Shown here: piece by piece, positions 17,476 through 27,709 of the stretch
Numbering within the stretch: position 1 is the stretch's first letter
Layout of the letters: each line of letters opens with the position of its first letter
Origin: Pseudomonas sp. RC10
GTDB lineage: Bacteria; Pseudomonadota; Gammaproteobacteria; Pseudomonadales; Pseudomonadaceae
Assembly (NCBI RefSeq): GCF_038397775.1
Contig: NZ_CP151650.1
Location: 3,720,001-3,784,000 of the forward strand
DNA: 64,000 nucleotides
Direction of reading: 5' to 3'
Notes under the pieces: generated by a model
The model's input: the letters and a program-made list of their open reading frames with translations, nothing else
What the model was told of the DNA's origin: nothing
Database searches by the model: none
Position numbers and translations under genes: made by a program

Positions 17476-18966
17476 TCAGCGCCGGGTTACTTCCGGGTCA
17501 CGCGACAGCCCGCTCTCGGCATTCCATCCACCGCCCAGTGCCGCGATCAATTGAACGCTGGCGATCAACCGGCTCTGCAACACATTCAGCACGCTGCGTT
17601 CGTTACTCAATGCGGTGGTTTGCACGTTGACGACATCAAGATAGCCAATCAGGCCCGCCTTGTACTGGTTACTCGTCAGGCGCAACGAATCGCGGGCGGC
17701 GTCCAGCGCCTCGGCGCGCACCTGAGCTTCCTGCTCATAGACCCGCAATTGCGCCATGTAATCTTCGACTTCCTTGAAGCCGTCGAGCACGGTCTGGCGA
17801 TACTGAGCGACCGTCTGATCGTAGACAGCTTGGGTGCGATCCACCTCGGCGGCGCGCTGACCGCCGTCGAACAGGGTCATGGCCAACTGCGGCCCCACCG
17901 ACCAGAAACGGTTGGGCAAGGTGATCCAGTTGCTGAACGTACTGCTGCTGTAGCCGCCGTTCATGCTCAGGGTCAGATCAGGGTAATACGCCGCCTTGGC
18001 CACACCGATGTTGGCGTTGGCGGTCATGACCGAGCGCTCGGCGGCCGCAATGTCCGGGCGACGCTCCAGCAACTGCGAGGGCAGTTGTGCCGGAATCTGC
18101 GGCAGGGTCGGGATGTTCGTGGTCGGCGCCAGGCTGAAATCCGCCGGAGCCTGACCCATCAACACCGCGATGGCGCTCTCGAACTGCGCCCGCTGCCAGG
18201 CGAGGTCGATGAGGTCGGCCTGTGTGCTTTTGAGTTGGGTCTGCGCTTGAGCAATGGCGTCACGCCCGGAAATACCGGCGCGGTATTGGTTCTGCGTCAG
18301 TTTGAGGGAGCGCTCGTAGGTCTGCACCGTGGACTCCAGCAGACGCTTCTGCTCGTCGATCACCCGTAATTGCAGGTAATTCTGCACCAGCTGCGATTGC
18401 AGGCTCAGTTGCATCGAAGCCAGATCAGCCAGACTGGCTTGGGCGCTGGCCTTGTCGGCTTCCAGCCCTCGACGCAACTTACCCCACACGTCAGCCTCCC
18501 AACTCACGCCCAGCTGCGCGTTGTAGGTGTCGCGAATCCCGCTGCTGGAGCTGCTCAGGCTGGAATTGCTGCTGCCGGTGCCCTGACTCGAACGGTTTTT
18601 GCTGGTGGTCAGGTCCAGCGTCGGGAAAAACGCCCCCCGTGCGCTGCGCACCAACGCCTCGGCCTGACGGTATTGCGCGTCGTACTGGGCGACGGTCTGG
18701 TTGGAGGTGTTGAGTTTTTCCACCAGCCCATTCAGTTGCGCGTCGCCGTAAATTTCCCACCACGCACCGCGAGCGATGGCGTCGCTGGGGTTGGCCTGGG
18801 TCCAGCCGTCGGCCTGCTTGAAGTGCGCGGGCGTGGTGACGTCGGGCTTCTTGTAATCCGGCCCGACCGCACACGCGCTGAGCAGCAACATGCTGAAGCT
18901 GACGGCGAAGAGCCGTCGCACGGGCAACGTCCGCTGTTGGGTCAAAAGGTTCTGGCGAAGGGTCAT
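17476..18966 (-). CDS. opmB: RND efflux outer-membrane lipoprotein (OpmB-like)
   Basis: 496-residue NodT/OprM-family outer-membrane channel. The signal peptide ends in the lipobox LLLSAC, followed by AVGPDYKKP typical of the family. Two OEP repeats follow (about 70-270 and 290-480). The ATG at 18966 overlaps the upstream permease stop (ATGA) and gives a proper lipoprotein signal, so the open frame further upstream is ignored. It is last in the muxABC-like operon and should complete the pump. Confidence 0.92.
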   Translation of the reverse strand: MTLRQNLLTQQRTLPVRRLFAVSFSMLLLSACAVGPDYKKPDVTTPAHFKQADGWTQANPSDAIARGAWWEIYGDAQLNGLVEKLNTSNQTVAQYDAQYRQAEALVRSARGAFFPTLDLTTSKNRSSQGTGSSNSSLSSSSSGIRDTYNAQLGVSWEADVWGKLRRGLEADKASAQASLADLASMQLSLQSQLVQNYLQLRVIDEQKRLLESTVQTYERSLKLTQNQYRAGISGRDAIAQAQTQLKSTQADLIDLAWQRAQFESAIAVLMGQAPADFSLAPTTNIPTLPQIPAQLPSQLLERRPDIAAAERSVMTANANIGVAKAAYYPDLTLSMNGGYSSSTFSNWITLPNRFWSVGPQLAMTLFDGGQRAAEVDRTQAVYDQTVAQYRQTVLDGFKEVEDYMAQLRVYEQEAQVRAEALDAARDSLRLTSNQYKAGLIGYLDVVNVQTTALSNERSVLNVLQSRLIASVQLIAALGGGWNAESGLSRDPEVTRR

Positions 18967-21900
18967 AGCGGTGTTTCCAGGGCAGCATCCGTCCGCACGC
19001 CGCGCCACTTATTGACGCGGTGACGCAGGCGGTCGAGGTAAAGGTAAACCACGGGCGTGGTGTACAGCGTGAGAATCTGGCTCAGGATCAGGCCGCCGAT
19101 GATCGTCAGGCCCAGCGGGTGACGCATCTCCGCGCCTTCGGCACTGCTGAGCAGCAACGGCACGGCGCCGAGAATCGCCGCCAACGTGGTCATCAGAATG
19201 GGCCGCAAGCGTTGCAGACACGCGTTGCGGATCGACTCCATGGGCGTCATGCCGCTGCCCCGCTCCAGTTGCAGCGCGAGGTCGATCATCAAAATAGCGT
19301 TCTTTTTCACCACGCCGATCAATAGAAACAGCCCCAGCAGCGAAATCAGGCTGAACTGCCCGCCGGTAAGATAAATACTCAACAGCGCGCCGACACCCGC
19401 CGAGGGCAGCGTCGAGAGGATGGTCAGGGGGTGCACGTAGCTTTCGTACAAAATGCCCAGCACCAGGTACACGGCTACCAGCGCACCAAGGATCATAAAC
19501 GGCTGGCTCTTTTGCGTCGCGGCGAAGGCGTCGGCGGTGCCGGCCATTTTGGCAATCACGTCTTCGGGCAGCCCCAGCGCGGCCACAGAGCGTTCGATGG
19601 CGGCGTTGGCGTCATCGAGGCTGACGCCTTCAGCGAGGTCGAAAGAGATGCTTTCCGAGGCGAACTGGCCGTCATGGCTGACCCGGTCATCTTCCAGACT
19701 GCGTTCGTAATGGGCGATGGTCGACAGCGGCACCCGCGCGCCATCGGCGGTGATCACCTGCACCTGCTCCAGGGTGATCGGGTCCAGCGCGTATTTCGGG
19801 TTGATTTCCATCACCACCCGGTACTGGTTGAGCGGGTCGTAGATGGTCGAAATCTGCCGCTGGCTGTAGGCATTGTTCAGCACCGTGGTTACCGTGTTCA
19901 TGTCGATGCCCAGACGCTTGGCGGCGTCGCGGTCTACGATCAGCGTCACTTGCTGGGTGCCGCCGCCGTCACGGGCGTCGATGGCGGTCAGTTCCTTTAG
20001 TGTCTTGAACGCAGCGGCGACCTTCGGGTACCACTCGCGCAGGCTTTCCAGATCGCCGCTTTGCAGGATGTACTGGTATTGCGAGGTGGTCTGCTCACGG
20101 CCGCCGCCCAGTTGCAGGTCCTGATCCGGTTGCAGGAACAGTCGGCCGCCCGGCACCAGCGGCATTTCCTTGCGCAACCGCTCCACCACCTGCTCGGAGC
20201 CGATCTTGCGCTCGGAGATAGGCTTGAGGCGCACGATGATGAACGCGTTGCCCGTGCCGCCGTTGCCGCCGATGAACCCGGCGACGCTTTCCACGGCCGG
20301 ATCCTTGAGCAATGCATCCCGGAACACATTGAGTTTGGGCTGCATGACCGAGAACGACAGGCCATCATCGCCCCGCACGAAGCCGATCAACTGGCCGGTG
20401 TCCTGTTGCGGCAGGAAGGTCTTCGGCACCACCACGTAGAGCGCGATGTTCACGCCGATGGTGATCAGCAAAGTCAGCAGGGTCAGGCGTCGGTGACGCA
20501 GCGCCCAGCCGAGGCTGCGGTCATACCCGGCAACCATGCGGTCGTTGACCCGCTGGCTCCAGCGCTGCAAGCGGTTTTCCGTGCCCGGCACGTGAGGCTT
20601 GAGCCAACGGGCGCAGAGCATCGGGGTCAGGCTTAGCGAAACCACCAACGACACGATGATCGACACCGACAGCGTGATCGAGAACTCACGGAACAGGCTT
20701 TCTACCAGGCCGCCCATGAACAGGATCGAGATGAACACCGCCACCAGCGACACGTTCATCGACAGCAGCGTGAAGCCGACCTCCTGGGCCCCGCGATACG
20801 CGGCCTCCATCGGCGGCACACCCTCGTCGATGTGCCGGGAAATGTTCTCCAGCACCACAATGGCGTCGTCCACCACCAGTCCCGTGGCTAGAATCAGCGC
20901 CATCAGCGACAGGTTGTTCAACGAAAACCCATAGAGGTACATGATGGCGAACGTGCCCACCAGCGAGACCGGCACGGCCAGCGTGGGAATCAGCGAGGCG
21001 CGGAAATTGCCGAGGAACAGGAACACCACCATGATCACCAGCACCACAGCGATCAGCAGGGTCATTTCCGCCTCGTGCAGCGTCGCCTTGATGACTGGCG
21101 AGCGGTCCATCGCCAAGTCGAGCTTGACGCTGGCGGGAAGCACGGCCTGCAACGCGGGCAATTGCGCCTTGATCGCCGCCACGGTTTCGATGATGTTCGC
21201 GCCTGCCTGCCGGTTGATCACCAGCAACACGGCGGATTTCTCATTGAAGAACCCGCTGTTGTAGCGGTCCTCGACCGAATCCTTGACCCGGGCCACGTCC
21301 TTGAGGCGCAGCGCCGCGCCGTTCTGGTAGCGAATCACTAGCGGGCCGTAGTCCTTGGCCTTCTCCAGTTGATCATTGGCCTGCACCTGCCAGTTGTGTT
21401 CGGCGTTCTCCACCGAACCTTTCGGACGACGCACGTTGGCGTTGGCAATCGTCGTGCGCACTTCGTCCAGCGACACGCCGTACTGGTCCAACAGCTTAGG
21501 CTCCAACTCGACCCGCACGGCAGGCAACGAACTGCCGCCGATCTGCACTTCGCCGACGCCATTCACCTGCGACAGGCTCTGGGACAGGATGGTCGAGGCC
21601 AGGTCGTACAGCTCGCCCTTCTCTAGCACGTCCGACGTCAGCGACAGCACCATGATCGGTGCCTGGGACGGGTTGACCTTCTTGTAAGTCGGCATGCTGC
21701 GCATCCCGCTGGGCAACAAGCTGCGCGAGGCATTGATCGCGGCCTGCACCTCGCGGGCAGCGCCGTTGATGTCCCGGTCCATGTCGAATTGCAGAATGAT
21801 CCGCGTGGTGCCCTGGCTCGAACGGCTGCTCATGGTGTTCACCCCGGCAATCGTGCCCAAGGAGCGTTCGAGCGGCGTGGCCACGCTGGACGCCATGATT

Positions 21901-22070
21901 TCCGGGCTCGCGCCGGGCAACGTCGCCGACACCACGATCACCGGGAAATCCATGTTCGGCAGCGGCGACACCGGCAGCAGATTGAAGCTCATGCCGCCCA
22001 ATAGCATGATCGCCAGACTCAGCAGAATCGTCGCAACGGGCCGACGGATGAAAGGCGCCGACAGGTTCAT
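18963..22070 (-). CDS. muxC: RND efflux permease (MuxC/MdtC-like)
   Basis: 1035-residue HAE1-type RND permease with twelve membrane helices and two large periplasmic loops. The N-terminus [20 protein letters not shown] and the proton-relay aspartates in GLVVDDAIVVLENISRHIDEG (TM4) are clear. The second half has GVVKKNAILMIDLALQLER. It partners with the permease at 22471 as in the MuxBC/MdtBC heteromeric pumps. Its ATG overlaps the TGA of the short repeat-encoded frame at 22070-22474 (TGATG), and its stop overlaps the OMF start. Confidence 0.94.
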   Translation of the reverse strand: MNLSAPFIRRPVATILLSLAIMLLGGMSFNLLPVSPLPNMDFPVIVVSATLPGASPEIMASSVATPLERSLGTIAGVNTMSSRSSQGTTRIILQFDMDRDINGAAREVQAAINASRSLLPSGMRSMPTYKKVNPSQAPIMVLSLTSDVLEKGELYDLASTILSQSLSQVNGVGEVQIGGSSLPAVRVELEPKLLDQYGVSLDEVRTTIANANVRRPKGSVENAEHNWQVQANDQLEKAKDYGPLVIRYQNGAALRLKDVARVKDSVEDRYNSGFFNEKSAVLLVINRQAGANIIETVAAIKAQLPALQAVLPASVKLDLAMDRSPVIKATLHEAEMTLLIAVVLVIMVVFLFLGNFRASLIPTLAVPVSLVGTFAIMYLYGFSLNNLSLMALILATGLVVDDAIVVLENISRHIDEGVPPMEAAYRGAQEVGFTLLSMNVSLVAVFISILFMGGLVESLFREFSITLSVSIIVSLVVSLSLTPMLCARWLKPHVPGTENRLQRWSQRVNDRMVAGYDRSLGWALRHRRLTLLTLLITIGVNIALYVVVPKTFLPQQDTGQLIGFVRGDDGLSFSVMQPKLNVFRDALLKDPAVESVAGFIGGNGGTGNAFIIVRLKPISERKIGSEQVVERLRKEMPLVPGGRLFLQPDQDLQLGGGREQTTSQYQYILQSGDLESLREWYPKVAAAFKTLKELTAIDARDGGGTQQVTLIVDRDAAKRLGIDMNTVTTVLNNAYSQRQISTIYDPLNQYRVVMEINPKYALDPITLEQVQVITADGARVPLSTIAHYERSLEDDRVSHDGQFASESISFDLAEGVSLDDANAAIERSVAALGLPEDVIAKMAGTADAFAATQKSQPFMILGALVAVYLVLGILYESYVHPLTILSTLPSAGVGALLSIYLTGGQFSLISLLGLFLLIGVVKKNAILMIDLALQLERGSGMTPMESIRNACLQRLRPILMTTLAAILGAVPLLLSSAEGAEMRHPLGLTIIGGLILSQILTLYTTPVVYLYLDRLRHRVNKWRGVRTDAALETPL

Positions 22071-22474
22071 CAGAAGCAGCCTCGAGTTTCAAGCTGCAAG
22101 AAGCAGCCGCGAGTTTCGAGCTGCAAGCTGCAAGAAAAAGCCGCGGCGTCGATCAGCTTGAGGCTTGGAGCTTGAAACTCGCAGCCATCGCTAACGCTGC
22201 TACGAATTTCTAGCGGCGAGCTGCAAGCAGAGTTCGCGCCGCCAATCAGCTTGCAGCTTGCAGCTTGAAGCTCGTCGCTGCCGCTATCGCAGCTCCAAGT
22301 TTCGAGCTGCAAGCTGCAAGAAAAAGCCGCAGCGCCGATCGGCTTGCAGCTTGCAGCTTGAAGCTCGTGGCTGCCGCTATCGCAGCTACGAAATTCGAGC
22401 GGCGAAGTGCAAGAAAAAGCCGCGCCACCGACCAGCTTGCAGCTTGCAGCTCGAAACTCGAAGCTGCCGGTCAT
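22070..22474 (-). CDS. Repeat-encoded bridging ORF between muxB and muxC (doubtful protein)
   Basis: 134-codon open frame. Its ATG overlaps the muxB stop (ATGA) and its TGA overlaps the muxC ATG (TGATG). The predicted protein is made of imperfect 31-residue repeats (a typical unit begins [20 protein letters not shown]), the protein image of the 93-base DNA repeat. It is rich in Cys, Ser and Ala and shows no known domain or signal. It may be a by-product of repeat insertion whose open frame is kept so that ribosomes flow from muxB to muxC. Whether a stable protein is made is unknown. Confidence 0.35.
   Translation of the reverse strand: MTGSFEFRAASCKLVGGAAFSCTSPLEFRSCDSGSHELQAASCKPIGAAAFSCSLQLETWSCDSGSDELQAASCKLIGGANSACSSPLEIRSSVSDGCEFQAPSLKLIDAAAFSCSLQLETRGCFLQLETRGCF
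22081..22474. repeat. Four ~93-bp palindromic tandem repeats inside the mux operon
   Basis: Units begin near 22114, 22207, 22300 and 22393, a period of 93 bases, with a partial unit before the first. Each unit pairs AGCTGCAAGCTGCAAG on one side with its complement (CAGCTTGCAGCTTG) on the other, so each can fold into a hairpin. The basic brick is the heptad AGCTGCA. ATGA occurs at both ends of the inserted block. Confidence 0.9.
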
Positions 22475-25400
22475 ACCGCCTCCTCAGTCTTACTCGACCG
22501 ACGAAACCGGCCCCCCAAGCGATCGAAATACAGATAGATGACCGGCGTGGTGAAGAGTGTCAGGACTTGGCTGACCAGCAACCCGCCCACCATCACCAGC
22601 CCCAGCGGTTGGCGCAATTCCGCACCCGAGCCGGTGGCGAACATCAGGGGAATGGCGCCGAACAGCGCGGCCAGGGTGGTCATCAGGATCGGCCGAAAGC
22701 GCAGCAACGCCGCTTCGTAGATTGCGGTCTGCGGGTCGATGCCCCGGTTGCGTTCGGCGTCGAGGGCGAAGTCGATCATCATGATCGCGTTCTTCTTGAC
22801 GATGCCGATCAGCAGAATGATGCCAATGATGGCGATCATCCCCAGGTCGTTGCCGCTGAGGATCAACGCCAGCAAGGCGCCGATGGCCGCCGACGGCAGG
22901 GTTGAGAGGATGGTGATCGGGTGGATGTAACTCTCGTAGAGCACGCCCAGCACGATGTACATCGTCACTACGGCCGCCAACACCAACAGCAGCGTGCTGG
23001 AGAGCGAGGCCTGGAACGCTTCGGCGGCGCCCTGGAATTCGGTCTGCACGCCAATCGGCATGCCGATGTCCTTCTGCACCTGCTGAATCACTTCCACGGC
23101 CTTGCCCAGCGCCACACCGGGGGCAAGGTTGAACGACATCATCACCGCCGGGAACTGGCCGATGTGGGCGATGGCCAACTGCGCCTGACGCTGTTCCACT
23201 TTCGCCAGACTAGACAGTTTGACCTGGCCACCGTCGGTGGTCTTGACGTGAATCTGCTCCAGCGCCTTCGGCCCCAGTTCGCTGCCTGCCGCCGCTTGCA
23301 GCACCACGCGGTACTGGCTGGCCTGAGTGTAAATCGTGGAGATCTGCCGCTGACCGAAGGCGTCATACAGCGCGTCGGTGATGGTCGAGACGGTCACGCC
23401 CAAGCGACTCGCTGCGTCGCGGTCGATGTTGAGGTACACCTGCAAGCCTTTGTCCTGAAGGTCGCTGGCGACGTCGGTGAGTTCAGGGCGTTCGGCCAGC
23501 GCCTCGACCAGCTTGCCGCTCCACAGGCTCAGCAGTTCAGCGTCCGGCGAGGACATGCTGAACTGGTATTGCGTGCGGCTGACGCGGTCTTCGATGGTCA
23601 GGTCCTGCACGGGCTGCATGAATAGGCGGATGTCCGAGAGCTGATCCACTTCCGGTTGGAGCCGCTGAATCACCTCGGTTGCAGATTCGCTGCGCTCGGC
23701 GTGTGGCTTGAGGTTGATCAACATGCGCCCGCTGTTCAGCGTGGCGTTGTCACCGTCCACGCCGATGTAGGACGACAGGCTGGCCACGGCCGGGTCTTGC
23801 AGAACGATCTTCGCCAGCGCCTGCTGCCGTTCACTCATGGCCGCAAACGACACCGACTGCGGCGCCTCGGAAATGCCCTGAATCACGCCCGTGTCCTGCA
23901 CCGGGAAAAAGCCCTTGGGCACGGCCAGATACAACAACACAGTGATGCCCAACGTGGCGATGGCAACCAGCAAAGTGATGGGCTGGTGTCTGAGCACCCA
24001 CTGCAACTTGCGACCGTAGGCCTCGACCAGCCAATCGATCCAAACGCCGCTGGCGCGGTAGAAACGGCCCTGCTCCTCTTCCTTCGGTTCACGCTTGAGC
24101 AAGCGGGCGCACATCATGGGCGTCAGGGTCAGGGACACCACCAGCGAAATCAGGATCGCCACGGCCAGGGTGATGGCGAACTCGCGGAACAGCCGTCCCA
24201 CCACGTCCGCCATGAACAGCAGCGGAATCAGCACGGCAATCAGCGAGACGGTCAGCGAGACCAGGGTGAAGCCGATCTGCTTCGCGCCCTTGAGCGCGGC
24301 TTGCAGCGGGGTCTCGCCCTCCTCCAGGTGCCGGGAAATGTTTTCCAGCATGACGATGGCATCGTCCACCACGAAACCGGTGGCGATGGTCATGGCCATC
24401 AGGGTCAGGTTGTTGACGGAAAAACCCGCGAGGTACATCACGCCGAAGGTCCCGATCAGCGACAGCGGCACGGCGACCGACGGAATGATCGTCGCGCTGA
24501 AACGGCGCAGGAACAGGAACGTCACCAGTACCACGAGCGCGATGGACACCAGCAATTCGTGCTGCACGTCGCTCACCGAAGCGCGGATGGTCTGGGTGCG
24601 GTCGGTCAGTACCACCACTTCCAGCCCGGCCGGCAGGTTGTTGGTGATGCTCGGCAACAGCGCCTTGATCCGGTCCACCACCTCGATGACGTTGGCCCCC
24701 GGCTGACGCTGGATGTTCAGCAGCACGGCCTGGTTCTCATTGGCCCACGCGGCGAGGCGTTCGTTTTCAGCGCCATCGACAATCTGCGCCACGTCTTTCA
24801 GACGCAGCGGCCCGCCGTTGCTGTAGGCGAGGATCAGGTTGGCGTACTCCTCGGGAGACTTGAGCTGGTCGTTGGCGTCGAGCATCGACACCCGGGTCGG
24901 ACCGTCAAAGTTACCCTTGGGGGTGTTGACGTTGGAGGCGCTGACCAGCGTACGCACGTCCGACAGGTTCAGGCCATTGGCGGCCAGCGCATCCGGGTTG
25001 ACCTTGATCCGCACGGCCTGACGCTGACCGCCCGCGATGGTAACCATGCCCACGCCGCTGATCTGCGAGATTTTCTGCGCCATGCGCGTGTCGACCAGGT
25101 CGTTGAGCTTGGGCAGCAGCATGGTTTTCGAGGTGATCGCCAGGGTCAGCACCGGGGTGTCCGCCGGGTTGACCTTGTTGTAGGTCGGCGGCGCCGGCAG
25201 ATCATTGGGCAGCAGATTGGTGGCGCCATTGATCGCGGCCTGCACTTCCTGCTCGGCGACGTCCATGTTGATGTCGAGGCTGAAACGCAGGGTGATCACC
25301 GACGCGCCGCCGGAACTGGTGGAGGCCATTTGCGTCAGGCCCGGCATCTGGCCGAACTGGCGCTCCAGCGGCGCGGTCACGGCACTGGTCATCACCTGCG

Positions 25401-25566
25401 GGCTGGCGCCGGGGTACAGCGTCATGACGCGAATGGTCGGGTAATCCACCTGCGGCAGCGCCGACACCGGCAATAGCGTGTACGCGATCAGACCGGCCAA
25501 CACGATGGCCAGCATGCTCAGCGTCGTGGCGACGGGCCTGAGGATGAACAGGCGGGACAGGTTCAT
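22471..25566 (-). CDS. muxB: RND efflux permease (MuxB/MdtB-like)
   Basis: 1031-residue HAE1-type permease. N-terminus [22 protein letters not shown]4 proton-relay pair in [21 protein letters not shown], and [18 protein letters not shown] in the second half. Length and domain order are normal. Its ATG overlaps the membrane-fusion gene stop (ATGA), and its own stop overlaps the ATG of the repeat-encoded frame. Two different permeases in one operon point to a heteromeric pump like MuxABC-OpmB of P. aeruginosa or MdtABC of E. coli, which export varied antibiotics and other small molecules. Confidence 0.94.
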   Translation of the reverse strand: MNLSRLFILRPVATTLSMLAIVLAGLIAYTLLPVSALPQVDYPTIRVMTLYPGASPQVMTSAVTAPLERQFGQMPGLTQMASTSSGGASVITLRFSLDINMDVAEQEVQAAINGATNLLPNDLPAPPTYNKVNPADTPVLTLAITSKTMLLPKLNDLVDTRMAQKISQISGVGMVTIAGGQRQAVRIKVNPDALAANGLNLSDVRTLVSASNVNTPKGNFDGPTRVSMLDANDQLKSPEEYANLILAYSNGGPLRLKDVAQIVDGAENERLAAWANENQAVLLNIQRQPGANVIEVVDRIKALLPSITNNLPAGLEVVVLTDRTQTIRASVSDVQHELLVSIALVVLVTFLFLRRFSATIIPSVAVPLSLIGTFGVMYLAGFSVNNLTLMAMTIATGFVVDDAIVMLENISRHLEEGETPLQAALKGAKQIGFTLVSLTVSLIAVLIPLLFMADVVGRLFREFAITLAVAILISLVVSLTLTPMMCARLLKREPKEEEQGRFYRASGVWIDWLVEAYGRKLQWVLRHQPITLLVAIATLGITVLLYLAVPKGFFPVQDTGVIQGISEAPQSVSFAAMSERQQALAKIVLQDPAVASLSSYIGVDGDNATLNSGRMLINLKPHAERSESATEVIQRLQPEVDQLSDIRLFMQPVQDLTIEDRVSRTQYQFSMSSPDAELLSLWSGKLVEALAERPELTDVASDLQDKGLQVYLNIDRDAASRLGVTVSTITDALYDAFGQRQISTIYTQASQYRVVLQAAAGSELGPKALEQIHVKTTDGGQVKLSSLAKVEQRQAQLAIAHIGQFPAVMMSFNLAPGVALGKAVEVIQQVQKDIGMPIGVQTEFQGAAEAFQASLSSTLLLVLAAVVTMYIVLGVLYESYIHPITILSTLPSAAIGALLALILSGNDLGMIAIIGIILLIGIVKKNAIMMIDFALDAERNRGIDPQTAIYEAALLRFRPILMTTLAALFGAIPLMFATGSGAELRQPLGLVMVGGLLVSQVLTLFTTPVIYLYFDRLGGRFRRSSKTEEAV

Positions 25567-26888
25567 ACGTTGCCTTTTTTCGCGGCGTCGGCGCTGGCCG
25601 ATTCACCGGACTCCTTGGACGGTTGCCCTTGCAGTTTCTCGCCCGGCGTCACCGGCACGTCCTTGCTGTCGTTCACCACTTCCACCGTACTGCCGTCTTT
25701 CAGGCGGTCGGTGCCTTCCAGCACCACGCGGTCGCCAGCGGCCAGGCCTTCTGTGATCACGGTGGCGTTTTCATCGCTCGGCCCGGTTTTCAGCGGACGG
25801 ATGCGGACTTTCTTGTCGCCGTCCATGACGTAGACGAAGGTGCCGTTGACCCCGAACTGCACCGCCGCCGACGGGACCAGCACGACATTTTTCAGGGTGG
25901 TGGCCAGCAGGCGGGCGTTGACGAACTGATTGGGGAACAGCGCTTCGTTGTCGTTATCGAAGCGGGCCTTGAACTTCAGGGTGCCGGTGGTGATGTCGAT
26001 CTGGTTGTCGATGCTCGCCAGAAAACCCTTGGCCTGAAGTTTCACGTCGCCCCGGTCCCACGCTTCGACCAGCAGTTTTTCACCGGTGCGGTAATGGCTG
26101 ATCACATCCGCCAGGTCTTTTTCCGGCAGGGTGAAATTGACGGAGATCGGCTTGGTCTGGGTGATCACAGCGAGTGCCGTGGTGTCGTTGGCCGCCACCA
26201 GATTGCCGACGTCCAGTTGGCGCAGGCCGATACGGCCGGAGATCGGTGCACGGATCTGGGTGAAGTCGAGGTTGAGTTTGGCATCGCCGACGGCGGCCTG
26301 ATTGGTCTTGATGGTTCCCAGGTATTGGCCCACCTGGGACTCGGCGGTGTCCAGCGTCTGCTTGGCGATGCTGTCTTCTTTATAGAGGTCGCGATACCGC
26401 TGGACGTCGATCTGCGCGTTTTTCAACAGCGCCTGATTCTGCATCAGCGTGCCTTCGGCCTGCTGCAGGGCGATCTGATAACTGCGCGGGTCGATGACCG
26501 CAAGCAAATCACCGGCCTTGACTTGCTGGCCTTCCTGAAAGTTGATCTTCATCAGTTCACCCGCCACCCGGCTGCGGACGTTGATGGTGTTGAGCGCGGT
26601 GACGGTGCCCAGCGCCTTGTAATAGATCGGGAAATCCCCGGTGCTCGCCGGGGCGACGCGGACCGGCACAGGTCCGGTGGAACCGCCGAAGCCAGGCCGT
26701 GGCGCGCCGGTCTTGCTGGTGCCACCGCTGCGAGCCGCGCCCTTGTGGGCCTGTTCGCTCTTTTGCGCCGTCGCGTCGGTCTTGGTGGCCGAGCCGGGCC
26801 AGAAATGCCAGCAAACGGCGGCAACAATCACTAAGACCAACAGGCTGATCAGCCAGCGACGGGAACTGCGAGGAGCGGACGATTGCAT
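25563..26888 (-). CDS. muxA: RND efflux membrane-fusion protein (MuxA/MdtA-like)
   Basis: About 441 residues. An N-terminal membrane anchor ([20 protein letters not shown]) is followed by a Gly/Ala/Pro-rich linker. The biotinyl-lipoyl halves and helical hairpin come next (about 100-220, with [20 protein letters not shown]), then beta-barrel and membrane-proximal domains. The tail is long, charged and low-complexity ([20 protein letters not shown]). The ATG at 26888 ([12 protein letters not shown]) is preferred to one 36 bases upstream because it places the anchor near the N-terminus. It is the first gene of the operon, with all junctions overlapping except the repeat-split muxB-muxC junction. 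Confidence 0.93.
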   Translation of the reverse strand: MQSSAPRSSRRWLISLLVLVIVAAVCWHFWPGSATKTDATAQKSEQAHKGAARSGGTSKTGAPRPGFGGSTGPVPVRVAPASTGDFPIYYKALGTVTALNTINVRSRVAGELMKINFQEGQQVKAGDLLAVIDPRSYQIALQQAEGTLMQNQALLKNAQIDVQRYRDLYKEDSIAKQTLDTAESQVGQYLGTIKTNQAAVGDAKLNLDFTQIRAPISGRIGLRQLDVGNLVAANDTTALAVITQTKPISVNFTLPEKDLADVISHYRTGEKLLVEAWDRGDVKLQAKGFLASIDNQIDITTGTLKFKARFDNDNEALFPNQFVNARLLATTLKNVVLVPSAAVQFGVNGTFVYVMDGDKKVRIRPLKTGPSDENATVITEGLAAGDRVVLEGTDRLKDGSTVEVVNDSKDVPVTPGEKLQGQPSKESGESASADAAKKGNV

Positions 26889-27004
26889 GAATAAAAAGAC
26901 CAGAATGCGCGGGAGGCTGAACAATAAGCATAGTTAGGTGCCAAGCAAAGGGCCTTTACCGGCAATTTACCCAACGCTTACGTGGCTAACGTGCTGAACT
27001 GCAA

Positions 27005-27032
27005 ATGAAAACGGCCTGATCGAGTCAGGCCG
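27005..27032 (-). terminator. tpx transcription terminator
   Basis: On the minus strand, stem ACGGCCTGA / TCAGGCCGT with a 5-base loop is followed by TTTTC, about 50 bases after the tpx stop. Confidence 0.75.
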
Positions 27033-27084
27033 TCTTGTGTTGCGAAGTATTACCGGGAACGGTCCGGCAGTACCTGGCAGCGTG

Positions 27085-27585
27085 TTACTTGAGAACGGAC
27101 AGCGCCGCGTCGTAGTTCGGCTCCTGACCGATTTCCGGCACCAGTTCGCTGTGCAGGACGGTGTTGTTTTCGTCCAGTACCACGACCGCGCGGGTGGTCA
27201 GGCCGACCATTGGGCCATCAGCGATGGCCACACCGTAGTTCTCCAGGAACTCGGCGCCGCGCATGGTGGACAGGTTTTTCACGTTTTCCAGGCCTTCGGC
27301 GCCGCAGAAACGGGCCTGAGCGAACGGCAGGTCAGCCGAAATGCACAGCACGACGGCGTTGTTCAGATCATTGGCCTGGGCGTTGAATTTGCGCACCGAA
27401 GTGGCGCAGGTCGGGGTGTCGACGCTTGGGAAGACGTTCAGCACTTTGCGCTTGCCGGCAAAGGTGTCCAGGGTGACGTCAGACAGGTCGGCGCCGACCA
27501 GTTTGAAGGCCGGGGCCTTGCTGCCGACTTTTGGCAGTTCGCCGCTGATTTGTACCGGGGAGCCTCTACGAGTCACTTGAGCCAT
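27085..27585 (-). CDS. tpx: Thiol peroxidase (atypical 2-Cys peroxiredoxin)
   Basis: 166-residue Tpx that reduces hydrogen and alkyl peroxides using thioredoxin. The peroxidatic Cys60 is in [14 protein letters not shown] and the resolving Cys94 in QARFCGAEG, matching the E. coli pair Cys61/Cys95. Full length, with a good ribosome site (AAGGACTCAGCTC) before the ATG. It is a single gene with its own terminator. Confidence 0.96.
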   Translation of the reverse strand: MAQVTRRGSPVQISGELPKVGSKAPAFKLVGADLSDVTLDTFAGKRKVLNVFPSVDTPTCATSVRKFNAQANDLNNAVVLCISADLPFAQARFCGAEGLENVKNLSTMRGAEFLENYGVAIADGPMVGLTTRAVVVLDENNTVLHSELVPEIGQEPNYDAALSVLK

Positions 27586-27709
27586 GAGCTGAGTCCTTAT
27601 TCTGAGGTGGCAGGTTCGGTGTACGACAAGACCGGAAGTTAACCACGAAACCGGTTAGCGACCTACCGGTATACACGAAAATGTTGCCGATTGAGGTGTC
27701 GGGGCACGG

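Noticed and set aside
22258-22905. Plus-strand open frames through the mux repeats
   Set aside because: They run antisense to muxB and exist only because the repeat lacks stops in several frames; there is no ribosome site or family match.
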